This document shows, one piece after another, positions 42,325-50,828 of a DNA stretch of 64,000 nucleotides (positions within the stretch are counted from its first letter, which is position 1; every line of letters starts with the position of its first letter). Below the pieces are notes generated by a model. It ran no database searches, had not been told where the DNA came from, and was given only the letters and a program-made list of their open reading frames with translations. Origin of the DNA: Hyphomicrobiales bacterium (GTDB lineage: Bacteria > Pseudomonadota > Alphaproteobacteria > Rhizobiales > Rhizobiaceae). The stretch spans positions 1 through 64,000 of the forward strand of contig UEHQ01000030.1 of assembly GCA_900489925.1 (NCBI GenBank), read 5' to 3'. Position numbers and translations under genes: made by a program.

Positions 42325-43013
42325 TAAAGGTGCATCCCGTCCCGTTTATGTTTTCGGACAAGGTGTATCAAATCCGGCATCGCGTCAAACACCGCTTCGG
42401 GAGAAAGCCGGTCAAGTTCAGCGCGATAGCCGGCGAAATTGGCGTGCGAGCCGCCGGTGAAGGCAAACACCGTCATGCCCGCCGCCTTGGCCGCTTCGAT
42501 GCCCGCGGGGCTATCCTCGATCACGACGCAATCGGCCGGATCGACATGCATCTCCCGCGCCGCATGAAGAAACAGGTCGGGCGCCGGCTTGCCGTTCTTC
42601 ACCATCGTCGCGCTGAAAATGTCAGGCAGCCGATCGATCAGGCCGGTCACCGTCAGCGACAGGCGAATGCGCTCCACCTGGCTCGACGACGCGACGCAAC
42701 AGGGAATGCCGAGACTATCGATGGTAGCGGCAACGCCATCGATCGGCTTCAGCTCCTTGCGAAAGCGCGCATAGAGATTGGTGCGCAACTGCTCGAGGAA
42801 TTCCTGTCCGGGGTGAACGTTGTACTCGTTCTTCATCGCGTCGATGACAGTCGCCAGACTGCGCCCGAGGAAGCGGCCATAGACCTCGTCCTCCGTAATC
42901 GGCACTCCCAGATCGTTCATCGCCTTGACGAGAACGCTGACCGAGATCGGCTCGCTATCGACGAGCACGCCGTCGCAGTCGAAGATGACCAGCCGTGTTT
43001 CAGCTTCAGCCAT
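42324..43013 (-). CDS. HAD-family phosphatase (beta-phosphoglucomutase-like)
   Basis: A 229-residue HAD hydrolase. Motif I is FDCDGVLVDSEP, motif II is CVASSSQ, motif III Lys is in MVKNGKPAPDLF and motif IV is VIEDSPAGI. This is the subfamily of small-sugar phosphatases and phosphomutases. It probably handles a phosphorylated sugar or by-product of the operon. ATG 43013 is chosen because upstream sequence in frame is non-homologous and lies in a 9-bp hairpin region. It sits between mtlK and the kinase. Confidence 0.9.
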   Translation of the reverse strand: MAEAETRLVIFDCDGVLVDSEPISVSVLVKAMNDLGVPITEDEVYGRFLGRSLATVIDAMKNEYNVHPGQEFLEQLRTNLYARFRKELKPIDGVAATIDSLGIPCCVASSSQVERIRLSLTVTGLIDRLPDIFSATMVKNGKPAPDLFLHAAREMHVDPADCVVIEDSPAGIEAAKAAGMTVFAFTGGSHANFAGYRAELDRLSPEAVFDAMPDLIHLVRKHKRDGMHL

Positions 43014-43066
43014 GACAGATCCAATCGCAGTTGGTGCAGAAGATCCCCTCCACCAGACCGGCGGAG

Positions 43067-43090
43067 GGTGGCGGCAGCAGCGCCGCCACC
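43067..43090 (-). terminator. Intra-operon hairpin between mtlK and the HAD gene
   Basis: GGTGGCGGC (43067-43075) pairs with GCCGCCACC (43082-43090) across AGCAGC. No T-run follows, so it may be a processing or partial-termination stem. Confidence 0.45.
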
Positions 43091-43096
43091 TAATCC

Positions 43097-44578
43097 TTAC
43101 ACAGCAAGCTTGTTGTCGAGATAGAGCTGCAGGGTTTCGCGCGTGCCCTTTTCCCACAGGGTTTTCAGCGCGTGGGCAAAGCGCTTGCGGAACACCTCGG
43201 ATTTCGACACCTCGCCGAAGATGTCATCGAAGGCGAGGAAGGCCATCGGATCGTCCTTGGCCTTCAGCGCCGCGGCATGCAGCCGGTCTGCGCTGGCGTC
43301 GTTAAAGACGATGTCCTTGCCGCTGTCGGTCTTGCCCGCGAAGTAACGGCACCACAGCGCCGACACCAGGGCGAGGCCCACGACATCCCGGCCCTGGCTC
43401 AGATTGTCGAGCGTCGACGGCAGGATGAACTTCGGTTGCCGGTTCGATCCGTCCTGCGCCAGCCGCGGGATGGTGTCGGCAATCTTCGGGTTGAGCAGCC
43501 GATGCTCGATCAGCGCGAAGTAATCCGTCAGCGATGTATCCGGCACCGGCGGCACGATCGGGATGATCTCTTCCTTCTCCAGCTTGGCGAGGAAGGCGCG
43601 GATCAGCGGATCTTCCATCGAGTCGTGTACGAAATGAATGTCCATCAGCGCTGCCGGATAGGCGATCGCCGCATGCCCCCCGTTCAGGATGCGGATCTTC
43701 ATGTGCTCGTAGGGCGTCACATCCGGCACGAAGGTCACGCCGACCTTCTCCAGCGCAGGGCGCCCAGCGGTGAACTTGTCTTCCAGCACCCACTGCTTGA
43801 ACTCTTCGCAATAGACAGGCCAGTTGTCCTCGATGCCGAAGGCGTCCTTCAGGAGATCGATTTCGCGCTGCCCCGTGGCGGGAGTGATACGGTCCACCAT
43901 CGCGTTCGGGAAAGCGACATTCGCCTTGATCCAGTCGGCAAAGGCCGGATCGGAAAGACGTGCGGTCCCGACGACGGCATTCGACGTGACGACGCCGTTA
44001 TGCGGGATGTTATCGCAGGACATGACCGTGAACGGCTCGATGCCCTTCTCCTTGCGCGCCTTCAGGCCGGCAACGATCAGGCCAAAGACCGTCTTCGGTT
44101 CCGACGGATTTTGTCCATCAGCGGCAATTGCCGGATGGCCTGGATTGAACTTGCCGGATGCGCCGATGAAATAGCCGCCTTCGGTGATCGTCATCGAAAC
44201 GATGCGGATCGTGGGATCGGCAAGCTTGGCGATGATCGTCTTTGCGTCGCCCACCGGCAGGATGTCGATCATCGGGGCGGTAACGCGCGCGGCCGTCTTG
44301 TTGTTGTCCTGTTCGACGACCGTCGTCAGGAAATCCTGGGCGGCGAGCTTGTCGCGCATCGCCGCGTCGGAGGGTAGAATGCCCGCGCCGATGATCGCCC
44401 AGTCATGATCCTTGCCCAGGTTGAACAGGTCGTCGAGATAGATCGCCTGATGGGCGCGGTGGAAATTGCCGACGCCGAAGTGCACGATGCCCGCCTTCAG
44501 CGACGCCCGCTCATAGGCCGGCACAGTGGCCGTCTTTGCCGCGTCGGAAAGCGTTGCCAGCGATAGTTTGCACGTCAT
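43097..44578 (-). CDS. mtlK: Mannitol 2-dehydrogenase
   Basis: A 493-residue polyol dehydrogenase of the long-chain mannitol dehydrogenase family, converting mannitol to fructose (often also D-arabitol to xylulose) with NAD. The N-terminal fold shows IVHFGVGNFHRAHQAIYLDD; the catalytic KxxxxNxxH motif is KIRILNGGH (about residue 295), and ATGQREIDLL is conserved. It lies downstream of smoK with a 121-base gap that contains hairpins and no gene. It is followed by the HAD gene and kinase. Confidence 0.95.
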   Translation of the reverse strand: MTCKLSLATLSDAAKTATVPAYERASLKAGIVHFGVGNFHRAHQAIYLDDLFNLGKDHDWAIIGAGILPSDAAMRDKLAAQDFLTTVVEQDNNKTAARVTAPMIDILPVGDAKTIIAKLADPTIRIVSMTITEGGYFIGASGKFNPGHPAIAADGQNPSEPKTVFGLIVAGLKARKEKGIEPFTVMSCDNIPHNGVVTSNAVVGTARLSDPAFADWIKANVAFPNAMVDRITPATGQREIDLLKDAFGIEDNWPVYCEEFKQWVLEDKFTAGRPALEKVGVTFVPDVTPYEHMKIRILNGGHAAIAYPAALMDIHFVHDSMEDPLIRAFLAKLEKEEIIPIVPPVPDTSLTDYFALIEHRLLNPKIADTIPRLAQDGSNRQPKFILPSTLDNLSQGRDVVGLALVSALWCRYFAGKTDSGKDIVFNDASADRLHAAALKAKDDPMAFLAFDDIFGEVSKSEVFRKRFAHALKTLWEKGTRETLQLYLDNKLAV

Positions 44579-44621
44579 GTCTCAGTCCTCTTGAAGGTCT
44601 TCGGGGCCAGCCATGACCCCG

Positions 44622-44637
44622 GGGGCCTGTAGGCCCC
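44622..44637 (-). repeat. Hairpin in the smoK-mtlK gap
   Basis: GGGGCC-TGTA-GGCCCC at 44622-44637 is a perfect short stem. A second imperfect GC-rich hairpin (GCGCGCCGG with CCGGCACGCGC) follows near 44646-44674. The whole gap (44579-44699) holds no open frame worth calling. In S. meliloti I recall smoS at this position. Confidence 0.5.
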
Positions 44638-44699
44638 TGTATCGGCGCGCCGGGCACCTCGTCCGGCACGCGCTGTCATCCCTACCCCGGAAGCCTTGC

Positions 44700-45680
<981 letters not shown>

Positions 45681-45698
45681 GTTTCTCTCCCTGGTATC

Positions 45699-46529
45699 TT
45701 ATTTCACCGCGCCGAAGGTCAGGCCGCGGACGAGTTGTTTCTGCGAGAACCAGCCGAGGATCAGGATCGGGGCGATCGCCATGGTGGAGGCTGCCGAAAG
45801 CTTGGCATAGAACAGGCCTTCGGGGCTGGAATAGGAGGCAATGAACGCTGTCAGCGGCGCCGCTTTCGAGGCACTGAGGTTCAACGTCCAGAAGGCTTCG
45901 TTCCAGGCCAGGATGATATTGAGGAGCAGCGTCGAGGCAATGCCCGGCACCGCCATCGGCGTCAGCACGTAGATGATCTCCTTGGCAAGCGATGCACCGT
46001 CCATGCGGGCCGCCTCCAGGATCTCGCCGGGGATTTCCTTGAAGTAGGTGTAGAGCATCCAGATGATGATCGGCAGGTTGATCAGCGTGAGAATGATCAC
46101 CAGGCCAAGGCGGCTGTCGAGCAGGCCCGAGTTTCGGAACATCAGGTAGATCGGGATGAGAGCGCCGACCGGCGGCATCATCTTCGTCGACAGCATCCAC
46201 ATCAAGACATCCTTGGTCCGCTTGGTCGGCGAAAACGCCATCGCCCAGGCGGCGGGGATCGCGATAATCAGGCCGATCAGCGTCGAACCGAACGAAATGA
46301 TCACCGAGTTCATGAAGTGGCTGAGATAGTTCGAGCGGCTCTGCACCTCCGAATAGCTCTCCGTCGTCCAGTGGAAGAACAGGAACTGCGGCGGCGATGC
46401 GATGGCATCCGCTTCCGTCTTGAAGCTCGTCAGAAACGTCCAAAGGATCGGGAAGAAGATCAGGATGCCGAGCGTCCAGGCGATGGCGGTCATGACGACC
46501 TTGCGCTGGGTTGTGACTTTTCTAGCCAT
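45699..46529 (-). CDS. smoG: Polyol ABC transporter permease SmoG
   Basis: A 276-residue permease of the MalG type with six predicted helices. The EAA loop is EILEAARMDGASLAKEIIYVLTPMAVPG. ATG 46529 follows the smoF stop by one base, indicating coupled translation. Longer readings to 46700 overlap smoF and lack family similarity. It pairs with SmoF in the inner membrane. Confidence 0.92.
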   Translation of the reverse strand: MARKVTTQRKVVMTAIAWTLGILIFFPILWTFLTSFKTEADAIASPPQFLFFHWTTESYSEVQSRSNYLSHFMNSVIISFGSTLIGLIIAIPAAWAMAFSPTKRTKDVLMWMLSTKMMPPVGALIPIYLMFRNSGLLDSRLGLVIILTLINLPIIIWMLYTYFKEIPGEILEAARMDGASLAKEIIYVLTPMAVPGIASTLLLNIILAWNEAFWTLNLSASKAAPLTAFIASYSSPEGLFYAKLSAASTMAIAPILILGWFSQKQLVRGLTFGAVK

Positions 46530-46530
46530 C

Positions 46531-47403
46531 TCAAGCCTCCAGATTCTTGCCGACGAGGCGCACGAGGAAGATCGCAACAATGTTGGCGAGGATGACCGCC
46601 ACGATACCGCCCGCCGAAGCGCCGCCGATATCGAACTGCAGAAGCGCCTGCACGTAGACGAGATAGGTAAGGTTCGTGCTCTGCGTGCCGGGGCCGCCAT
46701 TGGTGGTGACGAGGATTTCGGCGAACACCGAGAGCAGGAAGATCGTCTGGATCAGGATCACGACCGTGATGGCGCGGGCCATGTGCGGCAGGATAATGTA
46801 GATGAATTTCGAAACGACGCCGGCGCCATCCATTTCGGCGGCTTCCTGCTGCTCTTCGTCCAGCGACTGCAGGGCGGTCAGCATGATGAGCGTCGCAAAC
46901 GGCAGCCACTGCCAGGCGACGATCAGGATGATCGAGAAGAGCGGCGCGTTGGCAAGCCAGTCATAGGGCTGCAATCCAAGCGCCTTGGCGATATGCGCGA
47001 AGAGCCCGTTGACCGGGTTCATGAACATGTTCTTCCACACCAGCGCGGCAACCGTCGGCATGACGAAGAAGGGTGCGATGACCAGAATGCGAACGATGCC
47101 TTGCCCGTAGATCTCCTGGTTCAGCAGAAGCGCGAACGCAATGCCGCCCACCACCGTGATCAAGAGCACGCCGAGCACCAGCAGCAGCGTATTAATCAGC
47201 GCGGAGAAAAAGGCCGGATCGGTCAGGAAGTATTTGTAATTGAGGAAGCCGACGAAGGTTTCCATTCCCGGGCTGAGCAGATTGTAGTTCAGCGTCGAGA
47301 AATAGATCGTCATCACGAGCGGGACGATCATCCACAGAAAGAGCAGGATCACGGATGGTGCAATCATCATTCGTGCTGCGGAGCGGGTGTGTAACGTTGC
47401 CAT
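46531..47403 (-). CDS. smoF: Polyol ABC transporter permease SmoF
   Basis: A 290-residue MalF-type permease with six predicted helices. The EAA loop is EEQQEAAEMDGAGVVSKFIYIILPHMARAI, and the pore region includes LLVLGVLLITVVGGIAFALLL. It lies 134 bases downstream of smoE, the gap holding a terminator-like hairpin that should lower permease expression relative to the binding protein. It forms the membrane channel with SmoG. Confidence 0.92.
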   Translation of the reverse strand: MATLHTRSAARMMIAPSVILLFLWMIVPLVMTIYFSTLNYNLLSPGMETFVGFLNYKYFLTDPAFFSALINTLLLVLGVLLITVVGGIAFALLLNQEIYGQGIVRILVIAPFFVMPTVAALVWKNMFMNPVNGLFAHIAKALGLQPYDWLANAPLFSIILIVAWQWLPFATLIMLTALQSLDEEQQEAAEMDGAGVVSKFIYIILPHMARAITVVILIQTIFLLSVFAEILVTTNGGPGTQSTNLTYLVYVQALLQFDIGGASAGGIVAVILANIVAIFLVRLVGKNLEA

Positions 47404-47454
47404 GGCGACGACCGATCATGTCAGGAGGGGCGAACGGCTGCAGGACAGCTAGGT

Positions 47455-47493
47455 AAAAAGGGGCCGCCGACGCAATTTCGGGCACCGGCGGCC
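47455..47493 (-). terminator. Attenuating terminator between smoE and smoF
   Basis: On the minus strand GGCCGCCG (47493-47486) pairs with CGGCGGCC (47469-47462) across a 16-base loop and is followed after two C by TTTTT (47459-47455). This sits just after the binding-protein stop, a common way to make more binding protein than permease. Confidence 0.65.
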
Positions 47494-47537
47494 TAGACGG
47501 GCGGGGAGGTCAAATGCCCCGCCTCTCAGGAGGCTAT

Positions 47538-48848
47538 TTATTTGATGTAACCAGCCTTCGTCATTTCGCGGGTCGTCAGCTGCTGAGCACTCTGCAGGGC
47601 TTGGTCGACCGAAACCTGGCCGGCAAGAGCCGCGGAGAACTGCTGGCCGACAGCGGTGCCGATACCCTGGAATTCAGGGATAGCGACGAACTGCACGCCG
47701 ACATACGGAACCGGCTTGACGGTCGGCTTGGTCGGGTCGGCGGAGTTGATGCTGTCGAGCGTCATCTTCGCGAAAGGTGCTGCCTTCTGGTAGTCCGCAT
47801 TCGCATAGAGCGAAGAGCGCGTACCGGGAGGTGCGTTCAGCCAGCCGTCCTTCTCGGCGACGAGGTTGGTGTAGTCCTTGCTCGTTGCCCAGGCGACGAA
47901 CTTCTCAGCTGCTTCGACCTTCTGCGAGCCTGCCGGGATGGCGAGGTTCCAGGCCCAGAGCCAATTGCCACGCTTGCCGAGGCCCTTGTCCGGAGCCAGA
48001 GCGAAGCCGACCTTGTCGGCCACGGTGGATTCCTTCGGGTTGCTGACGAAGGACGCAGCAACGGTCGCATCGATCCACATGCCGCACTTGCCGGTCTGGA
48101 AGAGCGCCAGGTTTTCGTTGAAGCCGTTCGAGGATGCACCGGGAGGGCCGGCTTCCTTCATCAGGTTAACGTAGAAGTTCAGCGTGTCCTTCCACTCCGG
48201 TTGATCGAACTGCGGCTTCCACTGTTCATCGAACCAACGTGCGCCGAATGAGTTCGACATCGCCGTCAGGAAGGCCATGTTTTCGCCCCAGCCGGCCTTG
48301 CCGCGCAGGCAGATGCCGTAAATTTCCTTGTCCTTGTTGGTGATCTTCTTCGCGGCATCCGCGATGAAGTCCCAGGTCGGCGCGTCAGGCATCTTCAGGC
48401 CGGCGGCGTCGAACAGGTCCTTGCGGTACATGACCATCGAGCTCTCGCCATAGAACGGTGCTGCATAGAGCTTGCCGTCTGTGGTCAGACCGCTGCGGAT
48501 AGCCGGCAGCAGATCGTCGGCATCATAGTCCTTGCCGAGATTGTCGAGTGGCAGCAACCAACCCTGCTTTGCCCAGATCGGAACTTCGTAGGTGCCGATC
48601 GTCAGAACGTCGTACTGACCGCCCTTGGTCGCAATGTCAGTGGTAACCTTCTGGCGCAGGACGTTTTCTTCGAGGGTCACCCACTCGAGATCAATACCGG
48701 GGTTCTTTTTCTTGAAGTCATCCGTCAGCTTCTGCATCCGGATCATGTCGCCGTTGTTAACGGTCGCGATCGTCAGCGTCTCGGCCGAAGCCATGCCGGC
48801 AAACGCCAGTGCCGAGCAGGCGCCCAGCAGGAGAGTTCTCAATGTCAT
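47538..48848 (-). CDS. smoE: Polyol ABC transporter substrate-binding protein
   Basis: A 436-residue periplasmic binding protein. The signal peptide MTLRTLLLGACSALAFAGMASA ends near residue 22. The mature protein is of the MalE-like family (VNNGDMIRMQKLTDDFKKKNPGI, YDVLTIGTYEVPIWAKQGWL, MYRKDLFDAAGL). It binds sorbitol/mannitol-type polyols by homology to SmoE. GGGAGGA lies before ATG 48848; an upstream in-frame ATG at 48878 would spoil the signal peptide. A promoter region with repeated TTTGCTCA motifs is upstream. Confidence 0.93.
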   Translation of the reverse strand: MTLRTLLLGACSALAFAGMASAETLTIATVNNGDMIRMQKLTDDFKKKNPGIDLEWVTLEENVLRQKVTTDIATKGGQYDVLTIGTYEVPIWAKQGWLLPLDNLGKDYDADDLLPAIRSGLTTDGKLYAAPFYGESSMVMYRKDLFDAAGLKMPDAPTWDFIADAAKKITNKDKEIYGICLRGKAGWGENMAFLTAMSNSFGARWFDEQWKPQFDQPEWKDTLNFYVNLMKEAGPPGASSNGFNENLALFQTGKCGMWIDATVAASFVSNPKESTVADKVGFALAPDKGLGKRGNWLWAWNLAIPAGSQKVEAAEKFVAWATSKDYTNLVAEKDGWLNAPPGTRSSLYANADYQKAAPFAKMTLDSINSADPTKPTVKPVPYVGVQFVAIPEFQGIGTAVGQQFSAALAGQVSVDQALQSAQQLTTREMTKAGYIK

Positions 48849-48882
48849 ATCTTCCTCCCAGAAGATGAGTGCGAGCATTCGC

Positions 48883-48953
48883 TTTGCTCATGGGCAATTA
48901 CTCATCGCGGAGCAAAAAAAGTCAATCACCATTCGTTGCTGCAACAGCGAATG
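48883..48953 (-). promoter_or_regulatory. smoE promoter with operator-like repeats
   Basis: On the minus strand the -35 is TTGACT (complement of 48925-48920) and after 17 bases the -10 is AGTAAT (complement of 48902-48897). TTTGCTC (complement of 48916-48910) lies in the spacer and TGAGCAAA (complement of 48890-48883) near the start point. A 24-bp imperfect palindrome, CATTCGTTGCTG and CAACAGCGAATG (48930-48953), lies just upstream of the -35 in an activator-like position. Confidence 0.6.
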
Positions 48954-48988
48954 AATGCATTATCTAACTGATTTCAAATATAAATATT

Positions 48989-49009
48989 TTTGCTCACGCC
49001 TTGAGCAAA
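48989..49009. promoter_or_regulatory. TTTGCTCA inverted repeat at the regulator's 3' end
   Basis: TTTGCTCA-CGCCT-TGAGCAAA is a perfect inverted repeat with 8-bp arms. It overlaps the stop of the upstream SorC-type regulator and repeats the half-site seen at the smoE promoter. It could be a distal operator or a 3' hairpin. Confidence 0.5.
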
Positions 49010-49947
49010 TACTCGGCAGCTTCCTCATCGGTGATCAAACCGTTGATCTGGTGACCCAGCACGGCCGCCTTCATCGCCTTGAATTTCCGCTTGCCCTTGG
49101 CAATGCCGATGACAGTCGACGAATCGCGCGATGGGATCGATGCGGACGCGACGCGATCATTGATCGGGTGATCCAGCAGCCTGCCTTCGCTATCGAAAAC
49201 CCACCCGCAGATTTCGCCAACCGCGCCGTTGCGCATGAGCTCCATCATCTCGTCTTTCTCGAGAAACCCATCGACGCAAAGCGGCCCGTCGATCCCGAGT
49301 TCGCCGATGCCGACGAAGGTGACATCCGCCTGCGCGCTCATCTCCAGCGTCGCGCGCACCAGCTGTTGCGCATGCAGCGTTTCCCGCTCCTTGGCCGACG
49401 TTACGAGAACTGGAAGCGGCATTGGAAAGTGCCGTGCCTTCACCGCATCCGCCATGCTGAAGATGACGTTGTAATAGGCGGCCGAGCCGTCGGGCGCGAT
49501 ATTGCCTGTCAATGACACGATACGATGGTTGGGACATTCGATCGCCGGCAGTTGGTCGACCGCAGCCTTCAGCGTGCGCCCGGTCCCGACAGCCAACACG
49601 ATCGGATCCGCCCGCTTCAGCCAGCGCTCGATCTCGGCGGCAGCTGCCTCGGCAATGCCGATGGTCGTCGATGCCGATCCCGGGTCGCTGGGCACGATCT
49701 CGACATGCTTCAGGCCATACTTCTTGCGAACGGCATTGGCCAGCTCAAGGCAGGCGGCAATGGGATGATCCAGGCGCACCTTGATCAACCGCTCTGCCAC
49801 GGCCAGCGAAACGAGGCGCTGCGCAGACTGTCGGGAAATGCCCATCGTCGCAGCGATCTCATCCTGCGTCCGGCCCGCGACGTAATACAGCCAACCGGCG
49901 CGCGCAGCGTCATCCAGCCTTCCGGGTGTCTCGGATCTCTTCACCAT
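48994..49947 (-). CDS. Sugar-binding transcriptional regulator of the polyol operon (SorC/DeoR type)
   Basis: A 317-residue regulator. The HTH is in DDAARAGWLYYVAGRTQDEIAATMGISRQSAQRLVSLA and the sugar-binding domain shows VLAVGTGRTLKAAVDQL, ECPNHRIVSLTGNI and the terminal LITDEEAAEYLLKA. It lies immediately upstream of smoE in the same direction, so it is the likely regulator of the polyol operon (equivalent to smoC). ATG 49947 gives MVKRSE; a TTG three bases earlier is possible. No clear ribosome site is seen. The effector is probably a polyol or its phosphate. Confidence 0.9.
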   Translation of the reverse strand: MVKRSETPGRLDDAARAGWLYYVAGRTQDEIAATMGISRQSAQRLVSLAVAERLIKVRLDHPIAACLELANAVRKKYGLKHVEIVPSDPGSASTTIGIAEAAAAEIERWLKRADPIVLAVGTGRTLKAAVDQLPAIECPNHRIVSLTGNIAPDGSAAYYNVIFSMADAVKARHFPMPLPVLVTSAKERETLHAQQLVRATLEMSAQADVTFVGIGELGIDGPLCVDGFLEKDEMMELMRNGAVGEICGWVFDSEGRLLDHPINDRVASASIPSRDSSTVIGIAKGKRKFKAMKAAVLGHQINGLITDEEAAEYLLKA

Positions 49948-50174
49948 CAACTATATCTACCGTGCAGGATGTGTCGGCTTCCGCCGGAAAAGCTCATGAG
50001 TCGCGACTAGATGAAAACAAAATTCGGGTAAATGTCGAGTACGTCGTGGCAATATGCCGCCTAATTCGCGTCGTATGAAGCCTGTCTCCGTCATCGTCCA
50101 GCCATCTTCGCCGCAGAAGCCTCTGCTTGACCGAATGCCGAACTGCAAGCTAACTGTGGTTGAGAGGAAAAACC

Positions 50175-50828
50175 GTGCGAATCCTGCTGGTTGAAGACGA
50201 CAAGATGATTGGCGAAGCCGTACGTGACCACGTCACGGCTGCAAATCATGCTGTGGACTGGGTCAGCAACCTCGCCAACGCCGACGTCGCGACCGGCCCC
50301 GTCGAGTATGGCCTCATCCTGCTCGATCTTCAGCTTCCCGACGGAAGCGGCGTTGACTTCCTCCGGCGCATTCGCGGCCGGGACGTCAGAACGCCCGTTA
50401 TCATCCTTACCGCCCGCGACCAGATCTCGGATCGCATCGAAGGATTGAACGCCGGCGCCGACGACTACCTCGTCAAGCCCTTCAACCTCGGCGAACTGGA
50501 AGCGCGGATCATGGCCGTAGCGCGACGCTACGAAGGCAATCCGCATCCCGTTCTGCGCATTTCCGATATCGAGATCGACAGGCCCCAACACAAGCTGTCG
50601 GTGGCAGGCGAACCGATCATTCTCACAAGCCGCGAATGGGCCGTTCTCGATCTGCTGACAGCACGCCCCGGCGCGATCGTGTCCAAGGACCGGATCGAGG
50701 AGGCCCTCTATGCCTTCGGCTCGGAGATCGAGAGCAACACCGTTGAAGTCTACGTCAGCCGGCTACGCAAGAAGATCGGCAAGGAACGCATCCGCACCGC
50801 GCGCGGCATAGGCTACACCCTTGGATGA
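50175..50828 (+). CDS. OmpR-family response regulator
   Basis: A 217-residue response regulator. The receiver domain has D8/D9, the phospho-acceptor D51 (LILLDLQLPDGSG), T79 and K101 (LVKPF). The C-terminal winged helix ends with VSRLRKKIGKERIRTARGIGYTL. Start GTG 50175 has AGAGGA upstream; a TTG at 50160 would add five residues. It overlaps the sensor kinase by four bases (ATGA), a two-component pair similar to the QseB/TctD type. The signal is unknown. Confidence 0.93.
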   Translation: MRILLVEDDKMIGEAVRDHVTAANHAVDWVSNLANADVATGPVEYGLILLDLQLPDGSGVDFLRRIRGRDVRTPVIILTARDQISDRIEGLNAGADDYLVKPFNLGELEARIMAVARRYEGNPHPVLRISDIEIDRPQHKLSVAGEPIILTSREWAVLDLLTARPGAIVSKDRIEEALYAFGSEIESNTVEVYVSRLRKKIGKERIRTARGIGYTLG

